Positions 40,741 through 52,122 of a stretch of DNA of 64,000 nt are shown here, piece after piece (position 1 is the first letter of the stretch; each line of letters begins with the position of its first letter). The stretch spans positions 6,707,107 through 6,771,106 of the forward strand of contig OY759225.1 in assembly GCA_963662175.1 (NCBI GenBank), read 5' to 3'. Origin of the DNA: Aradus depressus. Lineage: Eukaryota > Arthropoda > Insecta > Hemiptera > Aradidae. A program made the translations under genes and the position numbers. The notes beneath the pieces were generated by a model. The model searched no databases and was not told where the DNA came from. It saw nothing but the letters and a program-made list of their open reading frames with translations.

Positions 40741-40965
40741 GGGGTGTATTTTCGTAATATTAAGGGTTGGATTAGGGAAAGACTTAAAACAAAAACTCTA
40801 ATAACTGCAGTTGTAATAAATATATCGACACAAAATTTAGTATAAGGATTCAGAACCTCCTATGTAAGTCAATTATTGACTTTTAGCCCAGACGGTCAAT
40901 TGTTTTTGAAGAGAGAGCAAACACTTAATTGAGTAATTCGTTCTGGGGAAGTACATTGTTTTTTT
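40741..40965 (-). mobile_element. TAC-family element, reverse
   Basis: AAACAAAAACTCTAATAACTGCAGTTGTAATAAATATATCGACACAAAATTTAGTATAAGGATTC to GTAATTCGTTCTGGGGAAGTACATTG. It faces the forward copy at 40406. Confidence 0.85.
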
Positions 40966-41102
40966 AGATGGCTCACATATGTGGAATTTTATATATATAT
41001 AAAACCATTCACTAATTTATAGAAGATCTTCAAAACCCAAAGCCCGACTCTCTTCAGTGTCTGTCTTGATGACATTTCTCTATAATATTTTGGTAAAATA
41101 AA

Positions 41103-41529
41103 TACTCGCCGTTGAATGACCGGCTATGTATTTCCCCAACACGAATTAATTAATTACTTTTTCGCCCTCCGCTTAAAGCTAAAACTCAATATTTTACTTA
41201 CAAAGTGATTTCTGAATCCTCTAAAGTTTGTGTCGATACATTCATTACATCTGCAGTTAATGGGGTATCTGAGTCCGACCCTTCCCATTTCTCCGAAAAT
41301 TAATGGGTTCCACCCTTAAGGTGGGGGTGTTTTGAATTTAAATATTCAATTTCATGTCTATACATTAATTACATCTGCAGTTATTGGGATTTTTCAGTTA
41401 CAACGGCAGTTATTTTGTGTTAAATCTTCAATTTTTGGAATCACGAGGTCGCAACACAAGAAAATTCCTCATTTCAATTCCAGACCGATTATATAACTTC
41501 CCCTATACTTCGTATTGCTAAGAAAGTAA
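41103..41529 (+). mobile_element. TAC-family element, near full length
   Basis: Hairpin region CCGTTGAATGACCGG, TATTTCCCCAACACGAATTAATTAATTAC, cores near 41232 and 41359, and right end CCTATACTTCGTATTGCTAAGAAAGTAAC. Confidence 0.86.
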
Positions 41530-41974
41530 CAATATTTCTTAGCGTTGCTGTTTTTGTTTACTAATTGAAAAAAATAATGTATAATTCCCGTTTTGATAAT
41601 AAGTTTTGAATCTAATATTGATGATATATATTATTATAAGATAATATAATATATAATATTATTTTGAGTTGTTTGTCTGATGTGATATGTGGAGCTGTGT
41701 GGCTGGTATGAGTGGTGGGGAGCGAGACAAGGGCGACTTGACCCAGATAACAGAGAGGAGCAACGAACTGCCCAGCACAAGGTTTCACTTTCAGATCTGC
41801 TAAAGAGGGGGGTTGCTATAGTCATATCTCAACCTTCTAGAAATCCCTGCTAATATGTACATTTTAGCGTATTTTTAAAAGAAATCAACTCTACAGAAAT
41901 GTTCAGTACATTGTGTTTCTTAAACTTTTTTGTGATGTAGATATATTGATTTTTCCGGCATTTTTTTCAGAAGT
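41530..41974. other. Unassigned; short repeat shared with 42575
   Basis: 41755-41805 (GAGCAACGAACTGCCCAGCAC, GTTTCACTTTCAG) resembles 42575-42630. The rest is A+T-rich. Confidence 0.4.
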
Positions 41975-42062
41975 GTTTTTTTTTTTCACAGGTTGTAAAA
42001 TAAAATATATTCTGATCTCTCACAGATTTTATTTATATTTGCTAGAGCCGGCTTTCGAGGGT
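41975..42062 (-). repeat. Fragment of the hammerhead-like repeat family
   Basis: Minus strand CCCTCGAAAGCCGGC and, further on, TTTTATTTTACAACCTGTG. The CTGATGA part is lost. Confidence 0.5.
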
Positions 42063-42400
42063 AATTAGAGGAGAGGCTTAACACAAAAACTGTAATAACT
42101 GCCGTTGTAATGAATGTATTGTCATGAAATATCATATGAAAATTCAATTCCCCTATAAGAACGACATCTAACGATAATTAATTTTCAGCGGAATTAGCCA
42201 AAGAGGAGGGGAGGATCAGAGGAAGAGCACAATCGATATATAATTTCAAAACCCCACCTATTATTTTTCAAACGGTCAATTGGCTTTGGAGGGAGAGCGA
42301 CAACTAATTGATTAATTCATGCTGGGGGAAACATGAAATACCGGTGAAAATTCAATATCGAATTTCTGACCGATTAGATAACTTCATAGCTGGTGTGGAG
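42063..42400. mobile_element. TAC-family chimera
   Basis: Reverse modules GAGGCTTAACACAAAAACTGTAATAACTGCCG and TTGGAGGGAGAGCGACAACTAATTG up to CATGCTGGGGGAA, then forward right end ACATGAAATACCGGTGAAAATTC and TAGCTGGTGTGGAGGTAA. Confidence 0.8.
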
Positions 42401-42411
42401 GTAAAAAACGA

Positions 42412-42530
42412 TAAACAAATACCAATCAGTGATACATGTTTGTATGTAGACGACTGAGTGTGTTGACAAGCGTGATATGATATATGAAAATATTAGGTGG
42501 TACTTGTCTTTCAGGCTATTTAATTAGGAG
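42412..42530 (+). repeat. Dispersed repeat shared with 16313
   Basis: AATCAGTGATACATGTTTGTATGTAGACGACTGAGTGTGTT, then TTAGGTGGTACTTGTCTTTCAGG. Confidence 0.65.
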
Positions 42531-42639
42531 GTACGCCAAATTAAAAAAAAAAAAATGTCATCACTGGCGCAGATAAGAACGAGGTGCAACGACCTGACCC
42601 ACATTGAGTTTCACTTTCAGCTGTTCTTCTCCATAATAT

Positions 42640-42840
42640 ATAAATGTTTGTCTGTGTGTTTATGAACAAAATAACTCACGATGGAATCGATATATAGACA
42701 CGAAATTTTATACATAAATCCAATTTTCAGACAAATCGACCAAAAACTGTCGATGTAACGTATCAACAAGAAATTAAGTATCATGATTCAGAAGCCCCTG
42801 CGGAATAGGAAGATGCCTATTGATTATAACCCAAATTGGT
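42640..42840 (-). mobile_element. TAC-family fragment
   Basis: GTCTGTGTGTTTATGAACAAAATAACTCACGATGGAATCG and GTCGATGTAACGTATCAACAAG. Internally deleted. Confidence 0.7.
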
Positions 42841-42843
42841 GAA

Positions 42844-43195
42844 TTACGAAGTATAGGGGAAGTTTTGTAATTTGTGGAATTTTCAACTGAATTCCATGGT
42901 TTCCGACCTCTAGAATCCAAATATGAAAAGAATAATGTGTTTCTGTGAACACGATAACTCCCGATAGAATGTATGTATCGACACGAAATTTTATATGTGA
43001 ACTGAAAACCCCATAAGGACGACACTTATTAAATTTCAGCGATATTGGTTGAAGGGAAGGGAGGTTCAAAGGAAGCACTTTAATAACTGCCGATGTAATG
43101 AATTTATCAACAAAAAATTCAGTATGAGCCCCTATATAATGAATATTAGCGCAAACGGTCGACGGTTTTTTGAGGGAAGCGAAAAGTTAATTGGT
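42844..43195 (-). mobile_element. TAC-family element, reverse
   Basis: GAAGTATAGGGGAAGTTTTGTAATTTG, CACGATAACTCCCGATAGAATGTATGTATCGACACG, GACGACACTTATTAAATTTCAGCG, AACGGTCGACGG. Confidence 0.84.
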
Positions 43196-43634
43196 GATGG
43201 TGGATGAGCTTATGGACCCTACAGCATTCGACAATACGGATAGTATAAATAAATAAATAAATGTATGTGGTGATAGCTGAAACGTGGAAGTGGGGAGTTG
43301 AGGATGAGGCACGGGACAGCTAATCAGATAGATTATAAATACATTGTGGTATCGTGGAGAGAACGTGCAAGGGGGGAGGGTCCAGGGAGAGTTTCCTGGC
43401 CACGTTCTGCACGAGGCAACGGCGCGAGTCACGGGGATCTGCACCACCCCCACAGCCACCCCTCAGGCTCAACCAATAAAACACGGATAATTATAACTAT
43501 ATGGGTGGGGGTGGGATAGGGAAAGGGGGGTATCGATTGGAGGCGGCAGTCAATTGGCATTTACCAGTTGTCAGCCTATCCTAAACGTATAAAATATATG
43601 TGTTAAGTATCAACTATGGATTTTGCTCTATAGA
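43196..43634. other. G+C-rich unassigned insert
   Basis: Higher G+C than the flanks, with AAATAAATAAATAAATG at 43248-43264. Overlapping frames on both strands have no recognisable domain. Confidence 0.35.
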
Positions 43635-44152
43635 ACTTTCCGGCCAATTTGGCTGAAAATCCATTAATGTACTTCTCGATTAGGCCTTCCTCTTTCTCAA
43701 ACTCTATAGTTGCCTTTCTTAAGGGCTTCTGCATCCACATATAAAATTTTGTATCGATATGTCCATCTCTTCAGGAATTATCATCTTTATTTAATTGAGT
43801 TCCACAAAAAAAAAAAAAAAAAAAATGTTTCGCTTTCGCTCTAAAACCAGCCGACTGCTTCTGTTAATAATCAATAGTTGACTTACATAGGGGCTTCTAA
43901 ATCCTCATACTGAATGTTGTGTTATTAAGCCACCCCTAATCCCCCTTTTTATTTTGGCCGATTTGGCTGAGAATCAATGGGTGTCGTCGTTCTGGATACA
44001 TGTATAAAATTTCGTGTTGATATGTTCATTCTATTGGAAGTTATCATCTTCACAGTCACACAGACAGAAATGTTTTTTTTTTTTTCGAAATATTCCCGTG
44101 AAAACTTGACTTCGAATTTTTTCTATACTTTGTATAGCGGGGGAAGTAAAAA
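43635..44152 (+). mobile_element. TAC-family element, rearranged
   Basis: A late module first (GGCCAATTTGGCTGAAAATCC to AGGAATTATCATC), then a fresh left part after an A run (TTTCGCTTTCGCTCTAAAACCAGCCGACTG) and right end CTATACTTTGTATAGCGGGGGAAGTAA. Confidence 0.78.
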
Positions 44153-44596
44153 AATAGGTGTCATACTTGAGACAAGCAATAAGGAAAACGAGAATGGTAT
44201 CTCATGTTTGTATAGAAGTCTTGTGAATAGAAGGGGTGGTAGGGGTTGGTTAGGCTAAGACTGGAGGACGGGAGTGTGCTGCATGTTGTCCACGTGACGG
44301 ACTCGCTAGAGTGCAGGCGCAGCCAACCAGCCACCCCCAGCCACTCTAAGCCACCCCCAGACAATTTTAGCCACTCTAGCCCCTCTTCCTTCAGTCTTAG
44401 CCACCACTTCCCCTCAACATGTACTGCACCCTCGCCCGCAACACATCCTGGATATACGGTAATACAACAAACAATTGCAATATACCAATCCAAAAACAAT
44501 AATATATATATATATATATTTCCGAGAATTGTCGTCAGACCGTAGATTAACAATTCTCCGAAGTACGTATGCATTTAATAAATATATAATTCTATA

Positions 44597-44642
<46 letters not shown>

Positions 44643-44744
44643 ATTCTGTCTACGCCTGGATAGTTAACTATTTCGAAATTTTTTTTAAAATATTCAGAAG
44701 ACCAAATATAAATATTTTTCCATCTCCAGCAATTCGAAGTATAT
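44153..44744. other. Unassigned; AGCCAC repeats and (AT)n
   Basis: 44320-44420 has irregular repeats of CAGCCACTCTAAGCCACCCCC type. AT runs at about 44501-44520 and 44606-44639. The 123-137 codon minus-strand frames are low-complexity. Confidence 0.45.
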
Positions 44745-45055
44745 AAATGCCCTAATAACTGCCTATATAATGACTGTATCGACATAACATTTAATATATA
44801 AATTCAAAACACTATAAGGACGACGCATATTAATTTTCCACGAAATCGGCCGAATAGAAGATAGGGGAATCAATGGGGGGGGGCTCAACTCAAAAACATT
44901 CCAACTGCCGATGTAACGAATGTACCGAAACTTAAAATTGAGGGTTCAAAAGTTCCTGTGTATGTCAACTATTGATTTTTTATTGATCCAAAACGATTGA
45001 TTAATTTTAACGACATGCGAAAAAGTACATTGATTCGTTCTGAGGAAGTTCCACT
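44745..45055 (-). mobile_element. TAC-family element, reverse
   Basis: CCCTAATAACTGCCTATATAATGACTGTATCGACATAAC, GACGACGCATATTAATTTTCCACGAAATCGGCCG, and ATTGATTCGTTCTGAGGAAGTTCC. Confidence 0.82.
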
Positions 45056-45145
45056 TAATCAAGTTCGATCAATCTAAAAAGTTTTTTAAAAATATATTGT
45101 GAAATAAAAACATTTATCTTTTTTTGAAGTATTCTATTATAGCTA

Positions 45146-45420
45146 CAGTAGAGCGCCCTTTATCCGGGCTAACTGGGTGAAAAATTTCCCCGGATAATCG
45201 AAAACCGATAAACTGTTGAGCCTGAAATTCAAATCCTATTCATTGTATGAAAATAGTAAATTTTAAAATCGATACAATTCACATTTTTTTACATATCTGA
45301 TTATTCTGAGGTCAAATTCTTTTAGACAAAATTATTTTTGCATAACAGAGGGAATTATTTATTATTTACATAATCTTTTCAATAAAATCAGTTTTTTTTT
45401 TTGTTTATTTTTTTTATGAA
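45146..45420 (+). mobile_element. Pogo-like element, one end
   Basis: CAGTAGAGCGCCCTTTATCC after TA at 45144-45145, then CCCCGGATAATCG. This is a second, diverged pogo-type terminus. The right end is not identified; 45420 is a guess. Confidence 0.5.
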
Positions 45421-45429
45421 TTTTTATTT

Positions 45430-45485
45430 TTATTATGTAGTAATGAGAAGTGATTATTTTACAGGTTGTAAAATAAAAAACGTAC
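45430..45485 (+). repeat. Fragment of the hammerhead-like repeat family
   Basis: TAGTAATGAGAAGTGATTATTTTACAGGTTGTAAAATAAA matches the start of the copy at 15715. Confidence 0.6.
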
Positions 45486-45523
45486 TCTGATAATATAAAA
45501 TTAATTATTTGTCTTTTTTAAAG

Positions 45524-45731
45524 AGGCCATGGTGGCCGTGCGGGCTAGAGCGTAGGGCTCTGGTTGCATGTTCTCACCATGGTTTGTGGGTTCGAATCCC
45601 GTCCGGGAGTGAATTTTATTTCATATATAGAACTCCTTCCCGGAGCCATGGATGTCGTAAATAACTAGATAACGTAGTGACATGGCTAATATGCATCGTA
45701 CATAAGGCCAAAATAAAAAAATAAAAAAAAT
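45524..45731 (+). mobile_element. SINE-A copy 5, full length
   Basis: Head GGTGGCCGTGCGGGCTAGAGCGTAGGG, B box GGGTTCGAATCCCGTCC at about 45588-45604, body to CATGGCTAATATGCATCGTACATAAGGCC and an A-rich tail. Confidence 0.93.
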
Positions 45732-46080
45732 AATATATGCCTTGAGTCCTCACTATTATATTTCGCACAAAGAAACAATATAACTTATCTATCACTCATT
45801 TCTACCTTTTATTATTATTTTTGCTTAAAAAAATAAATAGTAATTACAGACTTTTCGAGAAGCACTCTCATCATCAGTATCAAGTTATGAACGAAAGAAT
45901 AAATTGCTTATATTTCCACAACTATTGATCTGATTAGCATCGATATCAATAAGTCTGGAGTGCTCATCGAGACGAACATTATATATTAAAAAAAATGGAA
46001 TTGGTATATTTTTTATAAGTTATAGCAAACGAAAGCAAATTTTACAAATAGACTGACATAGAGCCGCCATCATTCATTCT
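45732..46080. other. Unassigned; hammerhead-like motif 4 on the minus strand
   Basis: Minus strand at 45877-45853 reads CTGATGA, T, stem GAGA/TCTC with GTGCT loop, GAAA. The flanking sequence is A+T-rich and not recognised. Confidence 0.4.
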
Positions 46081-46245
46081 TTTTTTAATTAAATGATGGT
46101 TTTCTGTTGACTGCCTGACGATGAGGGCAACCTCGAAAGCCTGTTAGCATATAATAACAATAACTATGAGAGGTCAGATTACATTATTATATTTCAACTT
46201 GTGAAATAATCACTTGTCACTACATCAGACATTTTCACATTAAAA
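46081..46245 (+). repeat. Repeat with hammerhead-like motif, copy 3
   Basis: Motif at 46115-46138, then GCCTGTTAGCATA. Downstream CTATGAGAGGTCAG and GTGAAATAATCACTTGTCACTACATCAGAC are the family's outer blocks, here in inverse order to 45430. Confidence 0.65.
46115..46138 (+). ncRNA. Hammerhead-like hairpin motif 2
   Basis: CTGACGA, one T, stem GAGG/CCTC with GCAA loop, GAAA. TGC just before (46112-46114) can pair with GCA after GTTA (46147-46149), giving a 3 bp stem I at the position expected for a hammerhead. Activity is unproven. Confidence 0.4.
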
Positions 46246-48100
46246 ATGTATTTACTTCCTTAATGAAGTAGATGGGTTCCTTTGTTTAACTTAAGTCCTT
46301 GTGTACTCCCAATCGGGGCAGAAAGCACCAGCTCTCTTTATAACTCAACCAAAATTAACTCTAACAATAATTTTTCCTTACCTTATTATTATTTTTTTTT
46401 TTTTAATGAACGAACTGAATAAATAGGAGAAGTTACCTGGCAAGTTAAGCCCCCCAAAAGCTGTACATACCGCATCCTTCCGACGAAGGGGCTGCACTAG
46501 CCTGGAGTAGTTGAGGGACCAGCCGCTAGAATGTAGCACCGCCTCAAGGCCGGGTTAATGCTCCCAGTTCCATCACTCATTCCCTCCTATCTTTGCTTTT
46601 ATTCTCTTTATATTTTCTACTGTTATCTTTTATTTTTATAATATTTTATCTTATATTTAATTTTTTTTTTTTATACCGTTTAGTGTGTTACAGTTTAACA
46701 TTGTTAAAAATAACAATGATAAATACATTATTACAAGTGATTTTTTGAAATAATTTATGTTAGTAGGGCTTCAAATGTTTCTACGCAAGCTTCAGAATAT
46801 AAAATATAACAAAGAGGTGTATTATTAACCTTTCTATAGACCAAAAGAAGAAAATATTTTGTACCTCACATCTCAAACTTTGTCACATCGAAATATCCAC
46901 CAGTAAACGCCCTGATTTTGAACAATGCGCTAAATGACATTAGGACGTTGAAATATTCACACTTTTTTCAGCCTAACATAATAAGTCTACTATAGCCGAT
47001 GAATGATGAATTTATTGTATGAAAACTCCCAGTCCCACACAGTTTTGGGTCTCTGTCGACAAAATATGCAATTTGTTTTTTTTTCTATTGCTCAAATATG
47101 AGGTCATCCCCCTAATTTTACAACTGAGTTGTTTTTGTTTGATACAATATAATAATATTTATTTTCGTTAAACCATAAGATGGTGATTGGATGTGTCATG
47201 TTGTATTTCAAAATAGCTTATAAATTATATACGAATCATAACTATATTAAATCATAGAATAAAAGAAGATACATATCTAATACATTAGGTACTATTGATA
47301 TTTTTTATTAAAATTATTTTATCTATATATTATTACAGATACTTTTTTTCATACCGATATTTCGGTACGATCACGGACTATTTTAGGTCAACAACGAAAT
47401 ATAAAATAATTATTATATATAACTATAAAATTGTTGATAATAGTAAATATATTTAATAAAAGTCATTAGGATATAGAAATTGTAGGATTATTGGTGAACA
47501 CAGGTCAAGAAAATGAAAATGAAAGCAAAAATTATATATGAAATAATAATTATAATGAAGAGGACATTTTTAGTATGTATTCTGTATATATTCCATTTGT
47601 GTATTTACTCCTATTCCCGTTCCCATATTGGATATGCTAATGGGTGCAAGATCCTACGGCCCACGCTTCGGAGGCCAAGTGGGCGGCTGGCTCTATCTTA
47701 CCAAACCCCTGTTTTGGGGTAATGGTGTTATGCCCTTGGGATCGGCCATTCAACTCTTCACTTATTTTTTCTCTTCTTCTTCTTCTTGTTATCATCCTAT
47801 AAATTATTGGTAGATTGTCCTCGATTCTCTATTATTATGTTTAATTAATTCTTTTTTTTTTTTTTTTGTTTTGTTTCTGTTAATTTATGATGTATATTGG
47901 ATGGTGGTAATAACTAGGTTTCTTATTTATTTTTCTAGAGTTGTGGATTTTTGCGTCCCTCACAGATATGTATTAGTAAAACTCTTTCTTTCAAGGGGTG
48001 TTTTGAAAGTAATTTTAAAAAATATTAACTACTACCATTATCTTTCCACCATTTTCGAATATATCCCAACAATTATTTAAGATAATAATAATAATATATA
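46246..48100. other. Unassigned, mostly A+T-rich
   Basis: 46440-46560 is G+C-rich (CCGACGAAGGGGCTGCAC; CCTCAAGGCCGGG) followed by a T/A-rich tail, possibly a retroelement 3' end. 47620-47720 has a short non-random-looking frame (GARSYGPRFGGQVGGWLY) I cannot place. Nothing else recognised. Confidence 0.35.
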
Positions 48101-48285
48101 TAGTTGGTTAGTTATTATGACTCATGCCCGGGCTTTAACTAAGAGAGCGCTAAATTTTGCCTACCTTGGTTTATTCACCTAGGGGTCTTTAACTGACATT
48201 GTACAGGCTCGGGACCGTCGCTTAACATCTCTTCCAAAAGACGATGTGCTCAAGATTTTTTCTTCTAGATAAAAAATCTAAGGAC
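48101..48285 (-). mobile_element. SINE-B fragment, internally deleted
   Basis: ATGACTCATGCCCGGGCTTTAACTA, then GAGAGCGCTAAATTTTGCC (deletion), TGTACAGGCTCGGGACCGTCGCTTAAC, GATGTGCTCAAG. Promoter end missing. Confidence 0.82.
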
Positions 48286-48888
48286 CTTTATTTTATTTTA
48301 ATAATTATTTATATTACAATCCTAAATTCCCTCCTCCTTTTCTCTCTCATGTCATTTGCATCCACACTAAAGTTGGTAGTAAAACTGAAATAATCAAAAA
48401 AAAATTTGTCAAATCCTTCTCTAAGCTTAGAAAGAATGTTTAAAGGTATTTATTTATTTAAATTAAATTTGGTGCGCGGTGTGCTGGAAAGGAGCCGAGG
48501 TGAGCCGACGAGGGCGTGTTTCCGGGAACACACAGAGAGGCAGACTGCATGTAAATGTGGTGACTGTTGCATGTGTTAGTGTTGGTGGTATAACGGACAG
48601 GTTACTGAACCTTCCTTCGCATCACATTCACTTCGGACAACTTCTCTGCAACTCTTCCTTCGTCTAGTTCTTCCTACCTTCCTGAGGCCACTAACAAAAG
48701 AGATTAGAAGACAACCCCCATCTTGGGATTGGAACTAGTAGATCCATGGATCAGTGACCCTCGTGAATATAAGAAAAAATGTATATCCTAAATAGGGCAT
48801 ATTATAATTGACAGCTTCCGATGATATAACCAATTGTTTTGTCGATATGATTCTATATTCTCTTACTTATATAAAAGCTTCCGGAGGA
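48286..48888. other. Unassigned
   Basis: 48475-48660 is somewhat G+C-richer, without a recognisable domain. Confidence 0.35.
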
Positions 48889-49196
48889 CGGTGCGCTTAA
48901 GTTTATTTTAACTCCCAGACAAAATAAACTATATATTGTTTATTTTATCTTGGAAGTAAAATAAATTTAAGTGCGCCGTCCTTCGGATGGGACGTTAAGC
49001 AATGGTCTCGAGCCTGTACGATGTCATGTACTCATTAAAGACCCTATCCTAGGTGAATAAAAATTTGGGGTAGGCTAAATTTAGGACATCCATAGTAGAG
49101 TCGGGCTCATGTCAACCAGAGTGACGAAAGAGCGCTCTGGTAGCAGGCGATATAACCGCTTAGTTAAAGCCGGGACATGAATCACAATAACTAACA
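48889..49196. mobile_element. SINE-B, inverted duplication of one end
   Basis: 48889-48947 (GGAGGACGGTGCGCTTAAGTTTATTTTA) is the inverse of 48952-48996 (AAATAAATTTAAGTGCGCCGTCCTTC). The plus-oriented copy then continues to 49196 through TCATTAAAGACCC and AGAGCGCTCTGGTAGCAGGC. Promoter ends are missing on both sides. Confidence 0.85.
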
Positions 49197-49589
49197 CATA
49201 ACAGATAAACACAAAACGTTTATTTAATATAGCAATATTGTTAAGAAAAATATGTATTTTATGAAATAAATTTTCATTGTTTCGTAAAATATAAATAAAA
49301 ACTATGTTTTTTTTAAAATTATTCACAGTACTGAAAATAAAATAAACCAAAAATAATAAAGTGAAACTTTAAGAATGAAGCTCTTTTTGTTTTCTTATAC
49401 TTATTAAACTTTCAAGTTAATAATGCCAAAGTACTTAAAAGTTCTTATAAAACCGTAGGGGTTCTTACGTAATAACAATGACGACAAAAAGGAACCAACC
49501 ACACTAGCAGAAACATTAATGTTCCGTGTAAACAAGCTTTTTTTTTTTAAATTTAAATATTAATATGTCTAATAATTTAGAAGGAAAAA
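49197..49589. other. Unassigned A+T-rich DNA
   Basis: Nothing recognised. Confidence 0.35.
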
Positions 49590-50130
49590 TTAATTTCCGA
49601 TCAAGTTTTCGCTCTCTCTCCAAAATCCGTCAACCCTTTGAGCTAAAAATTAATAGTTGACTTATATAGGGAATTCTGTATCTTCATAGTAAATTTTGTG
49701 CCGATATATTCATTTTGTTGGTAGTTATTAAGGTTTTTCAGTTGAGTCATTCCCCTTTGCCTGATTCCCCGGAAAATTAACAGTTGTCGTCTCCCAATGG
49801 GATTTTGAATTTATATATGAAATTTTGTGTTGCTAAATACACTACCTTAGCAGTTATTAAGGTTTTTGAATTGAGTCTTCCCTAATTCATTCCTTCCTTT
49901 CCTCAGATTTGACTGAAAATTAATTGGTGTCATTCTTATGATGTTTTGTATACATACATAAAATTTTACGTCGATATATGCATTCTCGGGAGTTATCATG
50001 TATCATAGATATTCACACTTTTTTTCCCCCCATTTTTAGAATTAGGGAGTTGGAAAATATGATATTTTTTTTAATACAACATTGAATTTCTGATCGATTA
50101 CATAACTTCGTCTATACTTCGGGGATGTAA
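49590..50130 (+). mobile_element. TAC-family element, left terminus lost
   Basis: GATCAAGTTTTCGCTCTCTCTCCAAAATCCGTC, modules with cores near 49700 and 49835, CATTCTCGGGAGTTATC, and right end CGTCTATACTTCGGGGATGTAA. Confidence 0.84.
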
Positions 50131-50397
50131 AAATAATTAATATATACATAAAATATGGTTAATGATATATTTTATTGAAATTGCTTGCATATATAATAAA
50201 ATATCTTTTTTCTGTAAAATTAACGAAAATAAGAGTCCCTCTCTTTAATTTCAAAAGTCAACATATTACAGCTCTACGTTGAGTTGGACTCAGGAGAAAG
50301 TTGTTTATTAGCTAGAAGTATGTCTTGACTTTCTTCTTTTAGGATAAGAACACAATATTCAACCTCATAGAAATCTTGTATTTTATTTCCTCTGTTG
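50131..50397. other. Unassigned A+T-rich DNA
   Basis: Nothing recognised. Confidence 0.35.
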
Positions 50398-50515
50398 TAG
50401 GTATATATAAAGGAAGGTATATAACTCATCAAAAGTTTGATGTTGCGTCCCCCCCCCCCCCCCCCCCAGTAAACTCAAAAATGAAAAGAAGAAAAAAATC
50501 GCCTACCTTCTTGTA
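50398..50515 (-). mobile_element. TAC-family fragment with poly(C)
   Basis: AGGTATATAACTCATCAAAAGTTTGATGTTG, C run 50449-50467, then AAACTCAAAAATGAAAAGAAG. Confidence 0.65.
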
Positions 50516-50794
50516 CGTCTGTTCAACAGGCTTCTCTACCTTTCAAAGTCCCAAAGAATTTCTCCCAAACCGTTAGTTGTACGAAACAAAGTTATAGAAA
50601 CAATTTTTTTTTTAATTTTATAAGCTTTAATTTATGTTGAGTACATTTTTCGTGTATATTGCATCGTTTTTGACAAAATGAACGAACAACATTCAAAAGT
50701 TACGTTTTTCAAAGATGACAGCGCGAAGCTCATGTTTATGTTGTAAGTTTTGGGTGGAAGTTCATCAATGTTTTTAGCCCATGTATTTATATTG

Positions 50795-50880
50795 GATCTC
50801 TGTGTGTTTGTAAATAAGGTAACTCCCGATAGAATGAATTTATCGACTCGACATTTAATGTGACCTATTGATTGTCCAAC
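50795..50880 (-). mobile_element. TAC-family fragment
   Basis: GTGTGTTTGTAAATAAGGTAACTCCCGATAGAATGAATTTATCGACTCGACATTTAATGTG. Confidence 0.7.
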
Positions 50881-51232
50881 GCTCCCAAAAGCCTTTAAAA
50901 CTTTTCCCAGAAATAATTCATGACTTAATTCCATCCCCTATATGTACTATATATATACCTCTCCTCTACGCTCCGTTTTTAGTTCAATATTTTGAAGGTT
51001 TTGTTTACTGAGATCTTATCGTACACGATTTTGACTGGAAGGTACACCACCTGGTGTTGCACCCTCTGAACAAAATATAAGTTTTAATTTTAATTACTTC
51101 TTTCATTTTAATGGAAACCTACTTGAAAGGGGTGAATAAGTATTATCTATATTATTTAAATGAATTACGGCTGGAAGAAAAAAAAAAAACACGACTATGT
51201 TAGTAGAGGTTGCTTGCCTTCTGAGCTCTGGT
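50881..51232. other. Unassigned
   Basis: Nothing recognised. Confidence 0.35.
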
Positions 51233-51499
51233 CAGGGGCGTAGCCAGGGGGGCAGGGGGAGGGGGGGGGCGTAAAATTAAATAAACTAAAAAAATAGTTT
51301 TTATTAAAAATGGATCGCTTGCAAGTTACCAATAGGATCTTCAAATTTCCCGTGCGTCTGATTCCTAAATCAGTAATCAGCTGTTACATAAATGTACATG
51401 TACAAAACAAGTCATATTACATTTATTTAAATATATATGAATTCGATCATTTCATTTCCTCGCTCAAAATCGTCATTTATGTTATACTTTATACTCTTA

Positions 51500-51655
51500 A
51501 AGCTGATTTTACATGCGCAATAAAAATGCATAGCGCAGCAGCAGCAAATTTACGCTATTTGGATTTGAGTCATTTAATTCTAAAAGCACAGAAACCACAA
51601 CGTGCATTTGCTGCTGCTGCGCTTTCCATTTTTGCTGCTCATGTAAAGTCAACTT
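51500..51655. mobile_element. Palindromic MITE with GCAGCAGCAGC arms
   Basis: GATTTTACATGCGCAATAAAAATGC...GCGCAGCAGCAGCAAAT pairs imperfectly with ATTTGCTGCTGCTGCGCTTTCCATTTTTGCTGCTCATGTAAAGTC. CTTAAAG/CTTAAGT flanks may be a target duplication. The open frame through it (51310-51657) with AAAA repeats is a by-product of the CAG triplets. Confidence 0.7.
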
Positions 51656-51824
51656 AAGTATTACAGTCAGTGGTTACCTCAGGGAGAGCTTCTAGGGGTC
51701 CGAGTCTCCCAAATTAATAACAAAAAGTCTGCAACGCTAACCACGGAAAACGCCCCTGGCTCTGGATCGCGTTTTTGAACCCAGCTGAAGTCTTCAGGTT
51801 TAATAAAACAAGATACTAATCTGA

Positions 51825-51960
51825 AAGGTAAAAAAAAACGTGAGCACGCCTCCCTTCGGAGGGGACATTAAGTGGTGGGTCCCGAGCATTTGCGATGTCT
51901 TGTTGTTAAAGACACTCTACCCTGATTTAATCTGGGTAGATAATGTTTGATCTTCTCATA
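51825..51960 (+). mobile_element. SINE-B fragment, plus orientation
   Basis: GTGAGCACGCCTCCCTTCGGAGGGGACATTAAG, GGTCCCGAGCATTTGCGATGTC, TTAAAGACACTCTACCC. Diverged. Confidence 0.65.
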
Positions 51961-52122
51961 CTAGAGCCAACAGGAAAAGGATAAAAGTATTGAATGCTTA
52001 GGTCCCTAGGTGTACTACAGTGAACTGTACCCACTTCTGGCACCATAGAAAGAACCTGGAATAACTCTAACGAAAGTATCTATTGGTCGCCCCTCTCTCC
52101 TTTATGTGTGGCTACGCCAATG

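Larger units (their letters stand above)
51233..52122. mobile_element. Possible hAT-like element, decayed
   Basis: Left CAGGGGCGTAGCCAGG and right GTGGCTACGCCAATG (inverse CATTGGCGTAGCCAC) have the CAGGGGCGTAGCCAG terminus I know from animal hAT-type MITEs, with G-rich/C-rich sequence just inside both. It holds a palindromic MITE and a SINE-B. No 8 bp duplication is evident. Confidence 0.45.

Noticed and set aside
44161..44785. Overlapping 123- and 137-codon minus-strand frames
   Set aside because: They cross (AT)n tracts and AGCCAC repeats; amino acid content is low-complexity.
51310..51657. 115-codon open frame with alanine runs
   Set aside because: The alanines come from the CAG-rich arms of a palindromic MITE; the frame has no family resemblance.
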